NCBI RefSeq assembly: GCF_000327385.1 | Contig: NW_008707001.1 | Coordinates: 2,170,250-2,234,249 of the forward strand | Origin: Lottia gigantea | Taxonomy: Eukaryota > Mollusca > Gastropoda > Lottiidae | DNA: 64,000 nucleotides | Direction: 5' to 3' | Shown here: one piece after another, positions 37,177 through 50,100 of the stretch | Position numbering within the stretch: position 1 is the first letter of the stretch | How the letters are laid out: the number at the start of each line of letters is the position of its first letter | The notes under the pieces: model-generated | Database searches by the model: none | What the model was told of the DNA's origin: nothing | What the model saw: only the letters and a program-made list of their open reading frames with translations | Position numbers and translations under genes: made by a program

Positions 37177-40100
37177 TCAAAAATCATTATCACTGTCTCC
37201 TAAGTCAGTATTTCTAGGTGGGGGACCGCGACCTCTCTGTACTTGGTTCATATTCAACATTTCATCATCGTCATCATCATCATCATCATCGTCATCAACA
37301 TCATCATCATCTAGATCAATGTCCGATCCATCAGAACCATCAGAATCCTGGAAAATATAATGTATTACTTTATCCAATGTTCATTATGTATGCTAGTAGA
37401 CAGGATTATCTGTTAGGTTACTCCTAAACCTATTAGCTTTGAGCTCCTGGGCAGACAGACCATTCTGAAGAGTGCTAAAAATAGCTGAAATTGAGCTCTA
37501 TTTACTGGTAAAGTAAATATTTAGATGGCTATACAGATAGCTGAAATTGAGCTGTATTAGCTGGTAAAGTAAATATTTAGATGACCATACAGATAGCAGA
37601 AATTGAGCTCTATTAGCTGGTAAAGTAAATATTTAGATGACTATATAGATAGCTTAAATTGAGCTCTATTAGCTGGTAAAGTAAATATTTAGATGGCTAT
37701 ACAGATAGCTTAAATTGAGCTCTATTAGCTGGTAAAGTAAATATTTAGATGGCTATACAGATAGCTTAAATTGAGCTCTATTAGCTGGTAAAGTAAATAT
37801 TTAGATGACTATATAGATAGCTTAAATTGAGCTCTATTAGCTGGTAAAGTAAATATTTAGATGGCTATACAGATAGCTTAAATTGAGCTCTATTAGCTGG
37901 TATAGTAAATATTTAGATGGCTATACAGGTAGCTGAATTATGCTCTATCAGCTGGTAAAGTGAATATTTAGATGGCTATACAGGTAGCTGAATTGAGCTC
38001 TATCAGCTGGTAAAGTAAATATTTAGATGACTATACAGATAGCTGAAATAGAGCTCTATCAGCTGGTACAATAAATATTTAGACAACTATATAGATAGCT
38101 GAAATTGAGCTCTATCAGCTGGTAAAGTAAATATTTAGACAATTATATAGATAGCAGAAATTGTGTTCTATCAGCTGGTAAGGTAAATATTGAGATGACT
38201 ATTTCTCCTTAAAAACATTTAAACACAAGACTAGTCTGTTGTTTCCAATTGTTATAATTGTCATAAATTCCCTGCTGACCAGATGTGGGATAATGTGTAT
38301 TTAACTAACCTCACTGAGATCAGGGTTCATAGAGCCAGCAACACGACCTCCAGTCATTCCTCTCTGTCCACCGGCAGCTATAATATAATCATAATATATA
38401 TCATATACTACTGTTTGTTACACCAACACTAAACAAAATTCAAACTAAACATTGTATGAACTGAGATACTGCCTGGAAACTAAGCAAACACAATTGGCTT
38501 TTAAAAATTCTACTGTATCAATATTCCTCCACTGGACCTTTTCTATCATGTGGTTGAAGAGTCCAAGGTCCATAGCTGCAAGGGGTAGTGGTAATAGTAA
38601 ACTATTAGAAACTATTAGTCTCTTACCTTCAGGTCTTACTCTGTGATTCACTGGACGTTCTCGTCTACCTACAGCCTCATCTTCTCCGCTGTCATCATCG
38701 TCAGGTCCTAAAAAACACATCCACACATGATGTTAGATGACCAGAGATATTCATACTCTTTATTTTGAGTCATTTATGGGAGATGAAAGACATCACCTGA
38801 CTGCCTCTCAAAAGCACTGGCAGTGGCATCAAAATTTATCTTAGCTTCAGGAGGATTCAATCCACCATGGCATCTAAAAGCTAGGTTCGACATACACATT
38901 GCTATTGACTGAGCTATCCCACCGCCACAAAAGATAGTGTTCAAACCCAGCGTTATAGGGAAAATATTGACCATTACACAGTTTGAAAGTTGTTATATCA
39001 CAGTCAAGGAGATAGTATTAGTGTCAGTATTGCAGCATACAAGTCACAAGTTATAGGAAGAGCTAAATTTGAGCTATCAGTTGGTTTAGCAAATTTTAGA
39101 GGACTATGTCGATCTTGAAAAAAATAGTTTCTTACCAAAAACATTTTTATCATCATCATCATCGTCATCATCATCTGGGGTGATCTGATGTTGTTTTCTC
39201 TCTTCATTCTTTAATCTTTCAGCCATTACTTTCAGGGCAGCATCAGTTTCCTGATTATTGAAATAAAAATACATAAAAATTCAGAAAAAAGCAGGAAAAA
39301 TTGCAGCAAATTTCATTTACATGACTCTCATACATTCAGTTTCAGGGTAAATCTTTCAAAACATTCAAGAAGGATCAATATACTTACTCCCTGACACACA
39401 AAGTAGGGAACTCTGATGACCTAAGAACCTTTTATCTTGTTTTGTGGCAGTGGAATAGCTCAGGGGTAAGAAAAAAAATTCTGATGCCTGTGCCAGTGTG
39501 TCTGAAAGTCATCCCAGTGTTGACTTTAACCCCCCAATAATACCTACCACTACCCTATTGAAGCAAACCCTACCTCTAGTTTATCTTGTTCAGCCTTCTG
39601 TTGTTCCTCCAACTGTTGTTCAAGATAGGTTAAATTACGGAACTTAATTAAATATTGAGAATATAACTTCTGTAAATCTTCTTCAAACCTTTCATACTCA
39701 TCCATATAGGCTGGTCTAAAATAGATAACAGTACAATATCTCATTATATACAGTATTATTCACACCTAGGAAAGCAAGGAGTAACTCTGTTGTCAAAGGG
39801 AGATAATATCAAAGAGGGGAATATAATCATGAGTTACTTCCCTTTAATTACATCTTATTCTATTAACAATTTTTTTTCCTGGCTTTATAATCCTGAGTTA
39901 TATTGTATTGCTCAAATTGGTTTCAATGTCCACTAGGAGCAAATATGTGCATATAAAACAGGATTAAAACAACATATTGTAAAAACAAAATTGGTGAAAA
40001 TAATCATAAACTTAAAAAAGCATACAATATATTCTGGTATTTCGGACATTTATTAACTCAAAAATTAAATTCAGAAATAGTTTATCCATACATCATGCTT

Positions 40101-42941
40101 TATCTAAGATTATGTCGATATGTCTCATTAACAAGGACAAATATCTGTTGACTACCTGACACTCTGTAAAGTCATCAATCTCTTCTGGTTTCTCTCCATT
40201 TCATTTTTACGTTTTTCTATTTTAGCTTCTAAATTCGCCTCATCTGATGCTACATTATCTAACATAGTCAGTGTTTTCTTGATATCAGCCTGTAATATTA
40301 TCAATATACCTAATTAATAATATTACCTTGAAGTGTTTTTCCAATATGAGGAAAATTATCATTATTATAATGAGTAAAGATATCTATGCATATCCAGGAA
40401 AAAATTCAAAACACAAAGAAGACCAAGGCCATTTGATTTCAAGGTAGAATTAATAGTAATAGAAACTGTAAATTGATGAGTTCTTACACTATTTATGTTT
40501 AGAATCGGAGCCTTGCCCGACTATAGTTATATGGACTCCATTAGAGGGCTGTCAAAGTGACAAAACAGATCTTTCATCATTATATCATAACTGTCTCTAT
40601 AATTATTTACAACTCTGTCTCTATAATTACTTACAACTCTGTCTCTATAATTACTTACAACTCTGTCTCTATAATTACTTACAACTCTGTCTCTATAATT
40701 ACTTACAAAAATCATCATAATTTCTTACCTCTACTGCCTTTATAGAACCTTTTAATCCACTTTCTACTTCATTGATCTCTAATGGCCTGGCTACAACATT
40801 TACTCTCATTTCCTATGAATAATATAAAATACTAATAGATATACATTAATATTCCTCTGACAATCCAAAAAACACTCTATGCTTTTTCACAAAAGACACA
40901 TGGTCCCAGTCAGATTTGGATGGAAGCATTGAGGTTTACACAGTAATTACACATTAACTTAAAAAATAAAATATAAATACTAACCCTGAGGTCGACCTCC
41001 TTGCCTAATAAATCATATAAAGCTGCTCCTTTAGTTGTTATAGAGGACGCCAACATTCGGGCTTCTTTTAAATCATTTATCTAAAATAACAAAAATATCA
41101 AGATTATTAGCATAGTGGACTCTCTAAAAGGATGTCGAGTTGAGAAACCATAATACAAACTGGGCATTGTTGCTAAGCTATGTGAACTCTTTGAAAGGGA
41201 TGCCAAGTTTCAAAACTCAAATACCACAGAAGTATTAATAAACTCTTCAGGGGATGCTGAATCTATATGAAATCTTTGATTGGAATTTAGACGCCCCATT
41301 CACAGAGCAATGTCACGCAACTCAGAACAATCTCAAATTTTTCAGATTCTTTGTACAAATTTAAAGAGATATTGAAGTGAAGTTAAAATAACTATACTTT
41401 AAGTTAACAATGCAAATTAAAGCATGAATAAAAACAACCCGTAAAATATATATCAAATCCACAATCTCACCCTAGAAGAGACATCAAAAGAAACATTAGA
41501 TGTATCATCGTCAGCATCTTCCAGAGCTTTTTCTACATTAGTTTTAACAGCACTATATAATACACTAGTAACTTTTAATAATTCTTTTACTGCATATCCA
41601 TCTGATTGGTATAACTTCTTCGTATTCAGCTTAATATGAGCTTTAGTTGCCTGAAATACAGATAAACAAGTTCAAATCTTGTTTGAAAAGTTCTGTTTTA
41701 GTTTTAATATATTTTATCATTGAATAAATTCTAGCAGTAAAACCATACGGCCTACCTACGAAAATAGAATCAATGACCACCAAGCAATGATGTCATGTCA
41801 AGATTCCAATTCTCTAACCAAAATTGCTACAGCCAGTCATCTCTATGTTAACTTGCCATGCATAAGAGTCAATTAACATGCTTATATAAAATCGTGCAAT
41901 CATAACTGTCTGTTTAAATTGTTTGGTAGATGATAGGGGTGAAAAACCAACACTAGGTCTACTTCTATAAGTGCTGGACTTCAAAGATTTCAAAAGATTT
42001 GGAGTTTTCTAGCCACCAAGGTGACCTAACAAGTTTGCCAAAGTGTCACATACCATGAATTCAGCCACTGTTTTAATAAAAATAACTCTGTCTTGTTCTG
42101 TATCTATATCAGGGTGGACGTCAGCATTTGGTTCAAACCTATAACAAAGAATTAAAAATATGTTTAAAAGGAGGTTTGTAAAGAGGTTTTCTCAATTTTG
42201 TATGTGAATCAGCAACACTGATAGCATGAATTTGCAGGATTACATTTTTCAGTCAGGCGTCTGTCGTTTCTGCAATTCCACAAAAAAAAGTGTTTGATGA
42301 CGTCAAGTCAAGCTACTCATTTATCGCAAATTTATGAAACAAAAGAACAAAAGCCATGTTTGAATCAAAATGATTAAACACTTTACAAGTGTATTTATTT
42401 CCCACCTTTTCACCAGCCATGTAAGAACTTCTGCTACCAGAGGAAAATTAGGTGTTCTGAAATTTTCCATGGATATCAACCGATGGTAACCCAAGGCTCT
42501 CATCATTTCTGTAAAATCTGAAACATAAAATAAAACATTTATTAGTCTATTGGTCTTTTAAGACTTGATTTAAGGTAGGTAACCAATTGATAAGTCAATT
42601 GAGCATGCTCTTGCTGGGAAACTATCTGGGTTTCTTGATAATTCTCTTAAAGTTAAGGCATATCAGCATAAATAACACAGAAACACACAATGCCCCAAGT
42701 TATACTGGCACACATTATAAGGGCTGTATAGGGACGGGGAGAAGATTAGGCAGGGATGCGACAGTTTACCGGTTGTTAGCCAAGCCAAGTCAATAATAAA
42801 ACCCCTCACTGTGGCCACTGATGGCTTTTTCCTTTGGCTTCTTCTTTACATATACATGTAATATTGATCTGAGGCTGCTGTATTTTTCTTTGAAAAAATA
42901 AAATTATTTAAATACTTACTTCTTAAATCGCGAAAAGACAT
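37177..42941 (-). CDS. CLUAP1: CLUAP1 / IFT38, intraflagellar transport complex B protein
   Basis: IFT-B peripheral subunit with an N-terminal calponin-homology-like domain and central coiled coils, needed for cilium assembly. Twelve exons join in frame: 42941-42920, 42517-42406, 42138-42054, 41650-41471, 41080-40985, 40812-40729, 40289-40156, 39715-39574, 39250-39136, 38707-38627, 38377-38310, 37347-37177, 429 aa (human 413). N-terminus [20 protein letters not shown] then [20 protein letters not shown] matches human nearly residue for residue. The central coiled coil holds [33 protein letters not shown] and [16 protein letters not shown]. The tail is highly acidic (runs of Asp encoded by GAT/GAC) and ends with LGDSDNDF, like the human ESDNDF terminus. 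Exons 9-12 encode the acidic, low-complexity part and are separated by repeat-rich introns. Confidence 0.97.
37440..38205. repeat. 56-bp minisatellite, about 13 copies, in the last CLUAP1 intron
   Basis: Unit AGCTGAAATTGAGCTCTATC + AGCTGGTAAAGTAAATATTT + AGATGGCTATACAGAT. Inner copies are almost identical, outer ones diverged. Related single units are at 39060-39115 and 54785-54900. Confidence 0.9.
38800..38950 (-). other. tRNA-derived SINE head (probable)
   Basis: On the minus strand GGGATAGCTCAGTCAATAGC is a good A-box region and, about 55 nt on, GGATTGAATCCTCC is a B-box. A second A-box-like segment (GTGGAATAGCTCAGGGGTAA) is on the plus strand at about 39451-39470. In CLUAP1 intron 9. Confidence 0.45.
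40580..40710. repeat. 24-bp tandem repeat, five copies, each with a GTAAGT motif on the minus strand
   Basis: Plus-strand unit TCTCTATAATTACTTACAAC + TCTG; on the transcribed (minus) strand each unit reads TTGTAAGTAATTATAGAGAC. The array begins about 20 bp downstream of the CLUAP1 exon 6 donor (40727-40728, GTAAGA). Confidence 0.85.
42175..42310 (+). repeat. Dispersed repeat family C copy
   Basis: GGTTTTCTCAATTTTGTATG, CAGTCAGGCGTCTGTCGTTT, CTGCAATTCCAC and GTGTTTGATGACGTCA in family order. In CLUAP1 intron 2. Confidence 0.6.
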
Positions 42942-44107
42942 TTTGAGTTCTAAGAGTTGATTTGTTTACAAAATTTCAGCATTCTTGTCAACTATTTGGT
43001 CATGCGCATTATTGACTTCCTGTTCGTGACAGGGGGAGATAACTCAGAAACACCGATTCCATTGCTCAGACCACAGCAAATATGAACAGCTCTTCATTGT
43101 AAAGAGGTTTTCTGAACTTTTCTAATCACACCACCCCTCCCCCCACACAGGGATAGTCGAACCCAATAAATGAATGAATTTGAACTATATTAGTTTCATC
43201 ACTTTTAAATATATAACTGAAATTACGAAAGTACCGGCCAAGGAGAAAGTTCAGTAATTTGTAGAAAAAATGTATATTAGGTACTCATATAAAAACAAAA
43301 AGTAAAAAAAAAATACTCATAAAACCCATCCCACCCAACAAAAAACAAAACCAAGTAACATTTTCTGAAACTAATAGATAAATTGATGTTAATGGGAAAC
43401 CAACTTTTGTTCATCTGTAGGTATATGGTTTATAGGGTTAGGAACCCAAGTTTTTTTTTAAAGGGATGAGTCGATGGGACCTCTGTAATCATCAGAGTTC
43501 GACAGGCGTCAAATAGATCTTGCAGCAGCCCTGTTACTGTGGCGATGACCTAATATCATCTTCGTGAGAGACCCAGTGGGCAATATCCTATATCCTTCAA
43601 CACCCCCCCCAAATGGTTCCATACATATGAATTACCCCTACTTTTCAGCATTTTTTCTTGAGACCTGTTGGAATGACATGGGTGTTTAAGGTCCACATAT
43701 CTGTATCGTTTTTGTCTTACTTTTCGGCATCTCACTCACTTTACCTATTTTATAGGGCTGATGAAATTGAGATTTATGCTGCACATTTTTGATCCTACTC
43801 TTCTGTACCTTTCTGAAATAGAGTTTGACGCTCTCTTCTGTGCCGATCGTGCTGCTGAAGTTGTTCGTATTTACCAAGACACTGTTTTGATTCTAGATTC
43901 TAGATTCTAGATAATATAAACAATAAAACGCCCATGGTTTCATCTCCCTGTTTAATTGCCGTGTCACCTGTCGTACTGCGCAGGTCTGAGTTCGTCCTGG
44001 TTGATGGTTAATGAACCGAAGTAAACGGACTGTGTAGGTAGATAGTAGACGGTAGAAACAGGTATTGGTGTAGTGGGAAACAGGACAACTCGGATACAGG
44101 TGATACT
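42942..44107. promoter_or_regulatory. Divergent spacer between CLUAP1 (-) and the secreted protein gene (+)
   Basis: 1.17 kb with no exon recognised. TGCGCA-type cores occur at about 43003 (CATGCGCATT) and 43977 (ACTGCGCAGG), compatible with NRF1-like sites near the two starts. A clear RFX X-box, usual for ciliary genes, was looked for upstream of CLUAP1 and not found. TAGATTC is repeated three times at 43892-43911. Confidence 0.4.
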
Positions 44108-47100
44108 ATGAGGAAATATTCTATACTAAATCTGATATTACCTGTGTTTATTCTTATATATAAAGGTGGGTTATTATTATTCTATCTAACTTGATCTTTT
44201 CTCTATATCTTTTTAGAAATTTTATAAGGAACAAAACTTTAGATTTGCATTACCATAGACATGTATATAAATCGTAGTTTTCAATGACCAAAATTTTGTA
44301 ATTCTTACGATAGCTTGTTAAAGGAATATTGTTGGTGACCGGAAAAAACACAAAGAAAAAATAAATAAATATTAAAAAAGAAAAGAAAAGTAATTTCATT
44401 CAGAAAGTTGAAAATGTAAAATATTTTTTACGCGTACGCTCTTATCTTTTTCAATCTAGAATGTCCTTGAAAACCATGTTTTCGTGTTATTTTAGCATTG
44501 ATATTTGTTTGTCAGATGATGAATAACTCTCACTGCTGCACTAAGAGAAATATTACCCAGACATTCAAATTTTAATAGATATAAGTGAAGCAACTGAGAG
44601 TTACAAAATAAAAATTAAACACTTTCTTTTTACCTGTGGAATTATTTCCTGTTGTATAAAGATGCGGCAATGTTAACTAGTAAAATTTCATTCAGAATTT
44701 GTTTTGCGCAATAGTAATTTGTAGGTTTCTATATTCTATGCCACAATGCTACTATAAATCATTGAAATAGTTCTCTGAACCTTTGCGATTTACATTTTGT
44801 TCTTGTTCAAATTATACCAATCTCAATCTGTCACACCCGTGGGTTTCAAATCTAAACAGGAAATAAAATTAATAAAAAGAGAAGATGTTTTTTTCGGATT
44901 TCGCAATTCTTTTTTTAATAATATTAAGAGCTTGTCGCCTGTCGACGGGTGGTCGGGGAAGATTCGAAATATAATCACACACAATTGACCTTTTTTGGCT
45001 TTAGGATAGCGACGTATGAATGCAGTAATTTATGGGGGGAGTAATTCCACTACTGCAACTAAACACCATTCACCATTGTTCCTTCGGATATATTACTTGC
45101 CCCTCGAACAATCAAGTCTGGCTTATGGCCTGGCAAGCACTGCGTCTGCGTTTGAAAAGGGTAAAATCGAACGATAGGCCTTCAATTTGATAGATGAAAT
45201 TGTTATGAAAACGAGTTGTATTGGTAACCAAAATACTGTCAATACATATAGCGTGATCAGTGTAATTACACTATTAGAACATGTCATAGCAATTAGTACA
45301 TTTAAAATACATCTTTAATATTAGAGTTATCTTATATCAAACATAGCCAATCCCGCTACATTCTGACCACAGGACATTACCATCGACCCCATGTACAGTT
45401 CTTTGTAACTAACAGCGACCATGTCATAGCAATTAGTTCATTTAAAATACATCTTTAATATTAGAGTTATCTTATATCAAACATAGCCAATCCCGCTACA
45501 TTCTGACCACGCAGGACATTGCCATTGTCCCAAGTACAGTTCTTTGTAACTAACAGCGTCCATGTCATAGCAATTAGTATATTTAAAATCTTTAACATAA
45601 ATGACTTATACTTAGTCTTTTGGCTACATTCTGATATTAGATTAATGGCGGTTTATTGCTATCGCGTCGCAATCTGATAACTATTAGAACTAAAATGTTT
45701 AGATCAATGGTGATTCACTTTTATCGTGGACCACAAAATGTTGTTCGATTCCGCCACAGACAGGTTTATAGCAATTTAATGGTCTTTTAGTTTAATACAT
45801 AAATATCAAATTTCAGGTACATCAATTCAGGCCCCGTATTCTCTAGGTATCTTAGCGCTAGGGTGTCCTATAATCAGTGTTAGAACATAAGAACCTAGGA
45901 CATCCTAGCGCTAAGATCGTTTCGAGAATACGGGGCCAGGTCTTCAATAAGGATATTCCTTTTTTTGTGATTTTTGGTTAAAGGGACAAGTGAGCCACTT
46001 CTTAGCAATCATACTTTAGTCTTAGAAACGGGAAAATCCAATCAGTGTTCACAGCTCACCGTCTAAATTTGAAATTTGGCCCTTCAAATCCATGTGTGTC
46101 CGTATGACTCAAGTGCAGTGCCTGGTCGTCCGTTGTTCTAAATCGTACCACAGGATTCGGCCAGAAAAAAGCGAGTTTCCTTGTGCCGAAAAAATTAAGT
46201 TTCACATTTTGCATATACTATAATTTCAACGGAATATATGATGTAACGAAATAGTTATCTCATCGAACGATTAGGTATCTTAAATCGGAAAGGTTTTCCG
46301 TTTGTTTATAATTTAGCAACTGTTGGCAATAGTCCGTTAATAATCAAATGAATTGAAGGGCAATTGCCAAGAGTTGCCAAGTCAAGATTAAACGCAAAAC
46401 CTTTCCGATGTATTGTATACAGTGTATTTTTTGTATATTGAAATTCTAGACTGTTGCCCTTTAAATTTGTTTTAAAAATCATGATACACCAATTAAACAT
46501 CATCATAATTAAACTCGACAATTAACTAAAACATCAATATTTGATTGGATTCTTGATAAAAAACGATAACATATTGACATTCTGTTTGAAGAAAATGATA
46601 ATGATTTATAATGGGTTGAAGGGGGTGGAAGGTAAAGAGGGGTGGGAGGTTGTGGTGTAGAAGGGGGGGGGGGGGCGGGGGCTCTATTTTCACAATCAGT
46701 CGTTCTGGGTAAATTGCTTGACAAAGTAAAAACACTCCTTATGTACTTTCTCACCAAGGTTAGTCATATTCATTAAAGTTATTTTGATATTTTGATATTT
46801 TGATATTTTGATATAACATAGTAAAATATTGTCACTGTTTTAATAGTTCTCAATTGTAGAGAAATATAGAAGTATCACTGTTAAAATAGTACTCAATACA
46901 TCAATTATAGAGCAATATAGAATATCACTGTTAAAATAGTACTCAATACATCAATTGTAGAGCAATATAGAATATCACTGTTAAAATAGTACTCAATACA
47001 TCAATTGTAGAGTGATATAGAAATATCACTGTTAAAATAGTGCTCAATACATCAATTGTAGAGCAATATAGAAATACCACTGATAAAATAGTACTCAATA

Positions 47101-50100
47101 CATCAATTGTAGAGTGATATTGAAATACCACTGTTAAAATAGTGCTCAATACATCAATTGTAGAGTGATATAGAAATACTACTGTTAAAATAGTGCTCAA
47201 TACATCAATTGTAGGGTGATATAGAAATACCTCTGTTAAAATAGTGCTCAATACATCAATTGTAGAGTGATATAGAAATACCACTGTTAAAATAGTGCTC
47301 GCTCAATACATCAATTGTAGAGTGTTATAGAAATACCACTGTTAAAATAGTACTCAATACATCAATTGTAGAGTGATATAGAAATATCACTGTTAAAATA
47401 GTACTCAATACATCAATTGTAGAGCGATATAGAAATACCACTGTTAAAATAGTGCTCAATACATCAATTGTAGAGTGATATAGAAATACTACTGTTAAAA
47501 TAGTGCTCAATACATGATCAATTGTAGAGTAATATAGAAATACCACTGTTAAAATAGTACTCAATACATCAATTGTAGTGTGATATAGAAATACCACTGT
47601 TAAAATAGTGCTCAATACATCAATTGTAGAGTGATATATAAATACCACTGTTAAAATAGTGCTCAATACATCAATTGTAGAGCAATATAGAAATATCACT
47701 GGTAAAATAGTGCTTAATACACCAATTGTAGAGTAATATAGAAATACCACTGTTAAAATAGTGCTCAATATATCAATTGTAGAGTGATATAGAAATACTA
47801 CTGTTAAAATAGTGTTCAATACATCAGTTGTAGAGTAATATAGAAATACCACTGTTAAGATAGTGCTCAATACATCAATTGTAGAGTGATATAGAAATAC
47901 CACTGTTAAAATAGTACTCAATACATCAGTTGTAGAGTAATATAGAAATACCACTGTTAAAATAGTGTTCAATACATCAGTTGTAGAGTAATATAGAAAT
48001 ACCACTGTTAAGATAGTGCTCAATACATCAATTGTAGAGTGATATAGAAATACTACTGTTAAAATAGTACTCAATACATCAGTTGTAGAATGATATAGAA
48101 ATACCACTGTTAAGATAGTACTCAATACATCAATTGTAGAGCGATATAGAAATACTACTGTTAAAATAGTACTCAATACATCAATTGTAGAGTGATTTAG
48201 AAACACCACTGTTAAAATAGTACTCAATACATCAGTTGTAGAGCGATATAGAAATACCACTGTTAAGATAGTGCTCAATACATGATCAATTGTTGAGAAG
48301 CAGAGGGTATCGGTTTTTTTGTCAAGGAAAGAATTTTTTAAAGTTAAACACGGGTTAAAAGATATGGGATCTCTAAATTTATATACTGCCCCATTTCTTA
48401 TCCAATATATCCCATCGTCTTTCATCTTCTCACGTTTTTCTCATTCAATTTGCATATAAACGATAACTGCGTTACGTTCCATTTAGTGAATCATAGCCTA
48501 AAACTATTTGACTATGATGTCATCATCAGTACGCGGGAGAAGGAAAATGAAATTCCACTTTTTTGGACAAATAAAGACAGGATACGTCGTGCAGTGTGCA
48601 ATGAGGAAATTTGCTAGGCCCATGTAATTTATGCATTGACCACTTCAACCATTGAAGAAACTTTTAGTTATTGCAATTTCAATTAATATGTATCAGGTTC
48701 TGTTTTAATATTTCTGTATGGTTCAGCCTCGAGCTCTATTACAACAGTGAAAAGATTTGTTATTGTTGCAATTTCAAGGCTGTTTTACTTTTTCTATATC
48801 CCTCTGTAATTCTTGCATTAAGCAGTTTTTACAAACTTGGGATAGTTTCCAATTATTAAAACAGAACCTGAAACATGTTGCCTTTCAAAGTCTCATGTAC
48901 TGTTATGTTCAGACATCAATCCAGAACACATAGCATGGATCTCTGAGTAACTACATGTTTCAGGTTCTGTTTTAATATTAATATCACTCTGTAGTGGCAG
49001 TGAAAATGATTATGAATATGTTTTAGGTTATGTTTTGATATTTATAATTTGCTCTATAATGGCTACTATTTTAAAACTGAGAAAGTTGTTTTTATTGATG
49101 AAACATAAGTACAAATATCTCACTTTCCTGACCAATCAACCAGAACCAATCCATATTCCCCATGGAACGATCACATCTTATTTTGTGAATAGGATATTTT
49201 GAATATTTTAGTATCAATAACACTATGTATTAATAATAGACGGAAATTGATCACTAATCTATAAACTCGTAAATACTGACTTTTGTTTTCGAAGCAGATT
49301 AAAAACACACTAGAGAGACAGGGGGTGGAACTTCTCGATACATTTGTTACGTTGTCAAGACAATTCAGTAATATTGTTTCTGGGCTATAAGAAATGGAGT
49401 TTTACGCAATGTTTTTCTACTCTAATGAATTCCTTGATGTATTAGTTACGTTGTCAAGACATTTCAATAATATTGTATCTAGATTATAGTAACCAGATTA
49501 TGAATGAAATGAAATGGAGTTTTTTAGCGTGTAATATGACATTGAAAACTACCATACTTAACCAACGACAAAGATAATTGCAAAATTGTTTGTAGAAGGA
49601 GCATTAAAGTAGGGCGTAAAACTCGTAAAATGTAATTTCATTTCCTGTTAATTAAATTAGAGAACCAACTGTTGCAAAACGTATTTCGTCTATATAGGTT
49701 TTTTATATTTTATTTATTGGAAAAAAACTAGAATATGATTTATGTTGATATAAAACGGGTCAGTTGCGTTGATTATATTTTGATGATGTAGTCTTATATG
49801 GTCTGTAGATGATTTGAATAGTAAATGTCCAGATTTTCATTTAATTAAGCCAAAAATTTTAAAAACTTTTAAAGGGTAATTCCATACTTAGCATGGAACA
49901 TTATTTATGAAGATAAAAGTGTAGTCTGATATCAAATTTCATTTCATTTTCAGTACCGTTTCCATTTTCATTTCCAATGTCTGTCATTTTGAATTTGAGT
50001 TTGAATTTTGTCTTTCCACAGATGTATCAGGTTCATGTACCTTCCCACCAGACCTCGAAGGAGACTGGATAAGCAGTGCTCTGGGTCCCATCTCCATTAA

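Noticed and set aside
42942-43100. RFX X-box upstream of CLUAP1
   Set aside because: No sequence with two half-sites of the RFX consensus was seen; only weak partial matches.
46509-46757. Proline-rich open frames on the minus strand
   Set aside because: They reflect the G-rich tract at 46600-46690 read on the other strand.
47325-48425. A 366-codon open frame on the minus strand
   Set aside because: It is a 51-bp (17-codon) minisatellite read in the one stop-free frame. No start context, splice sites or family similarity support a protein.
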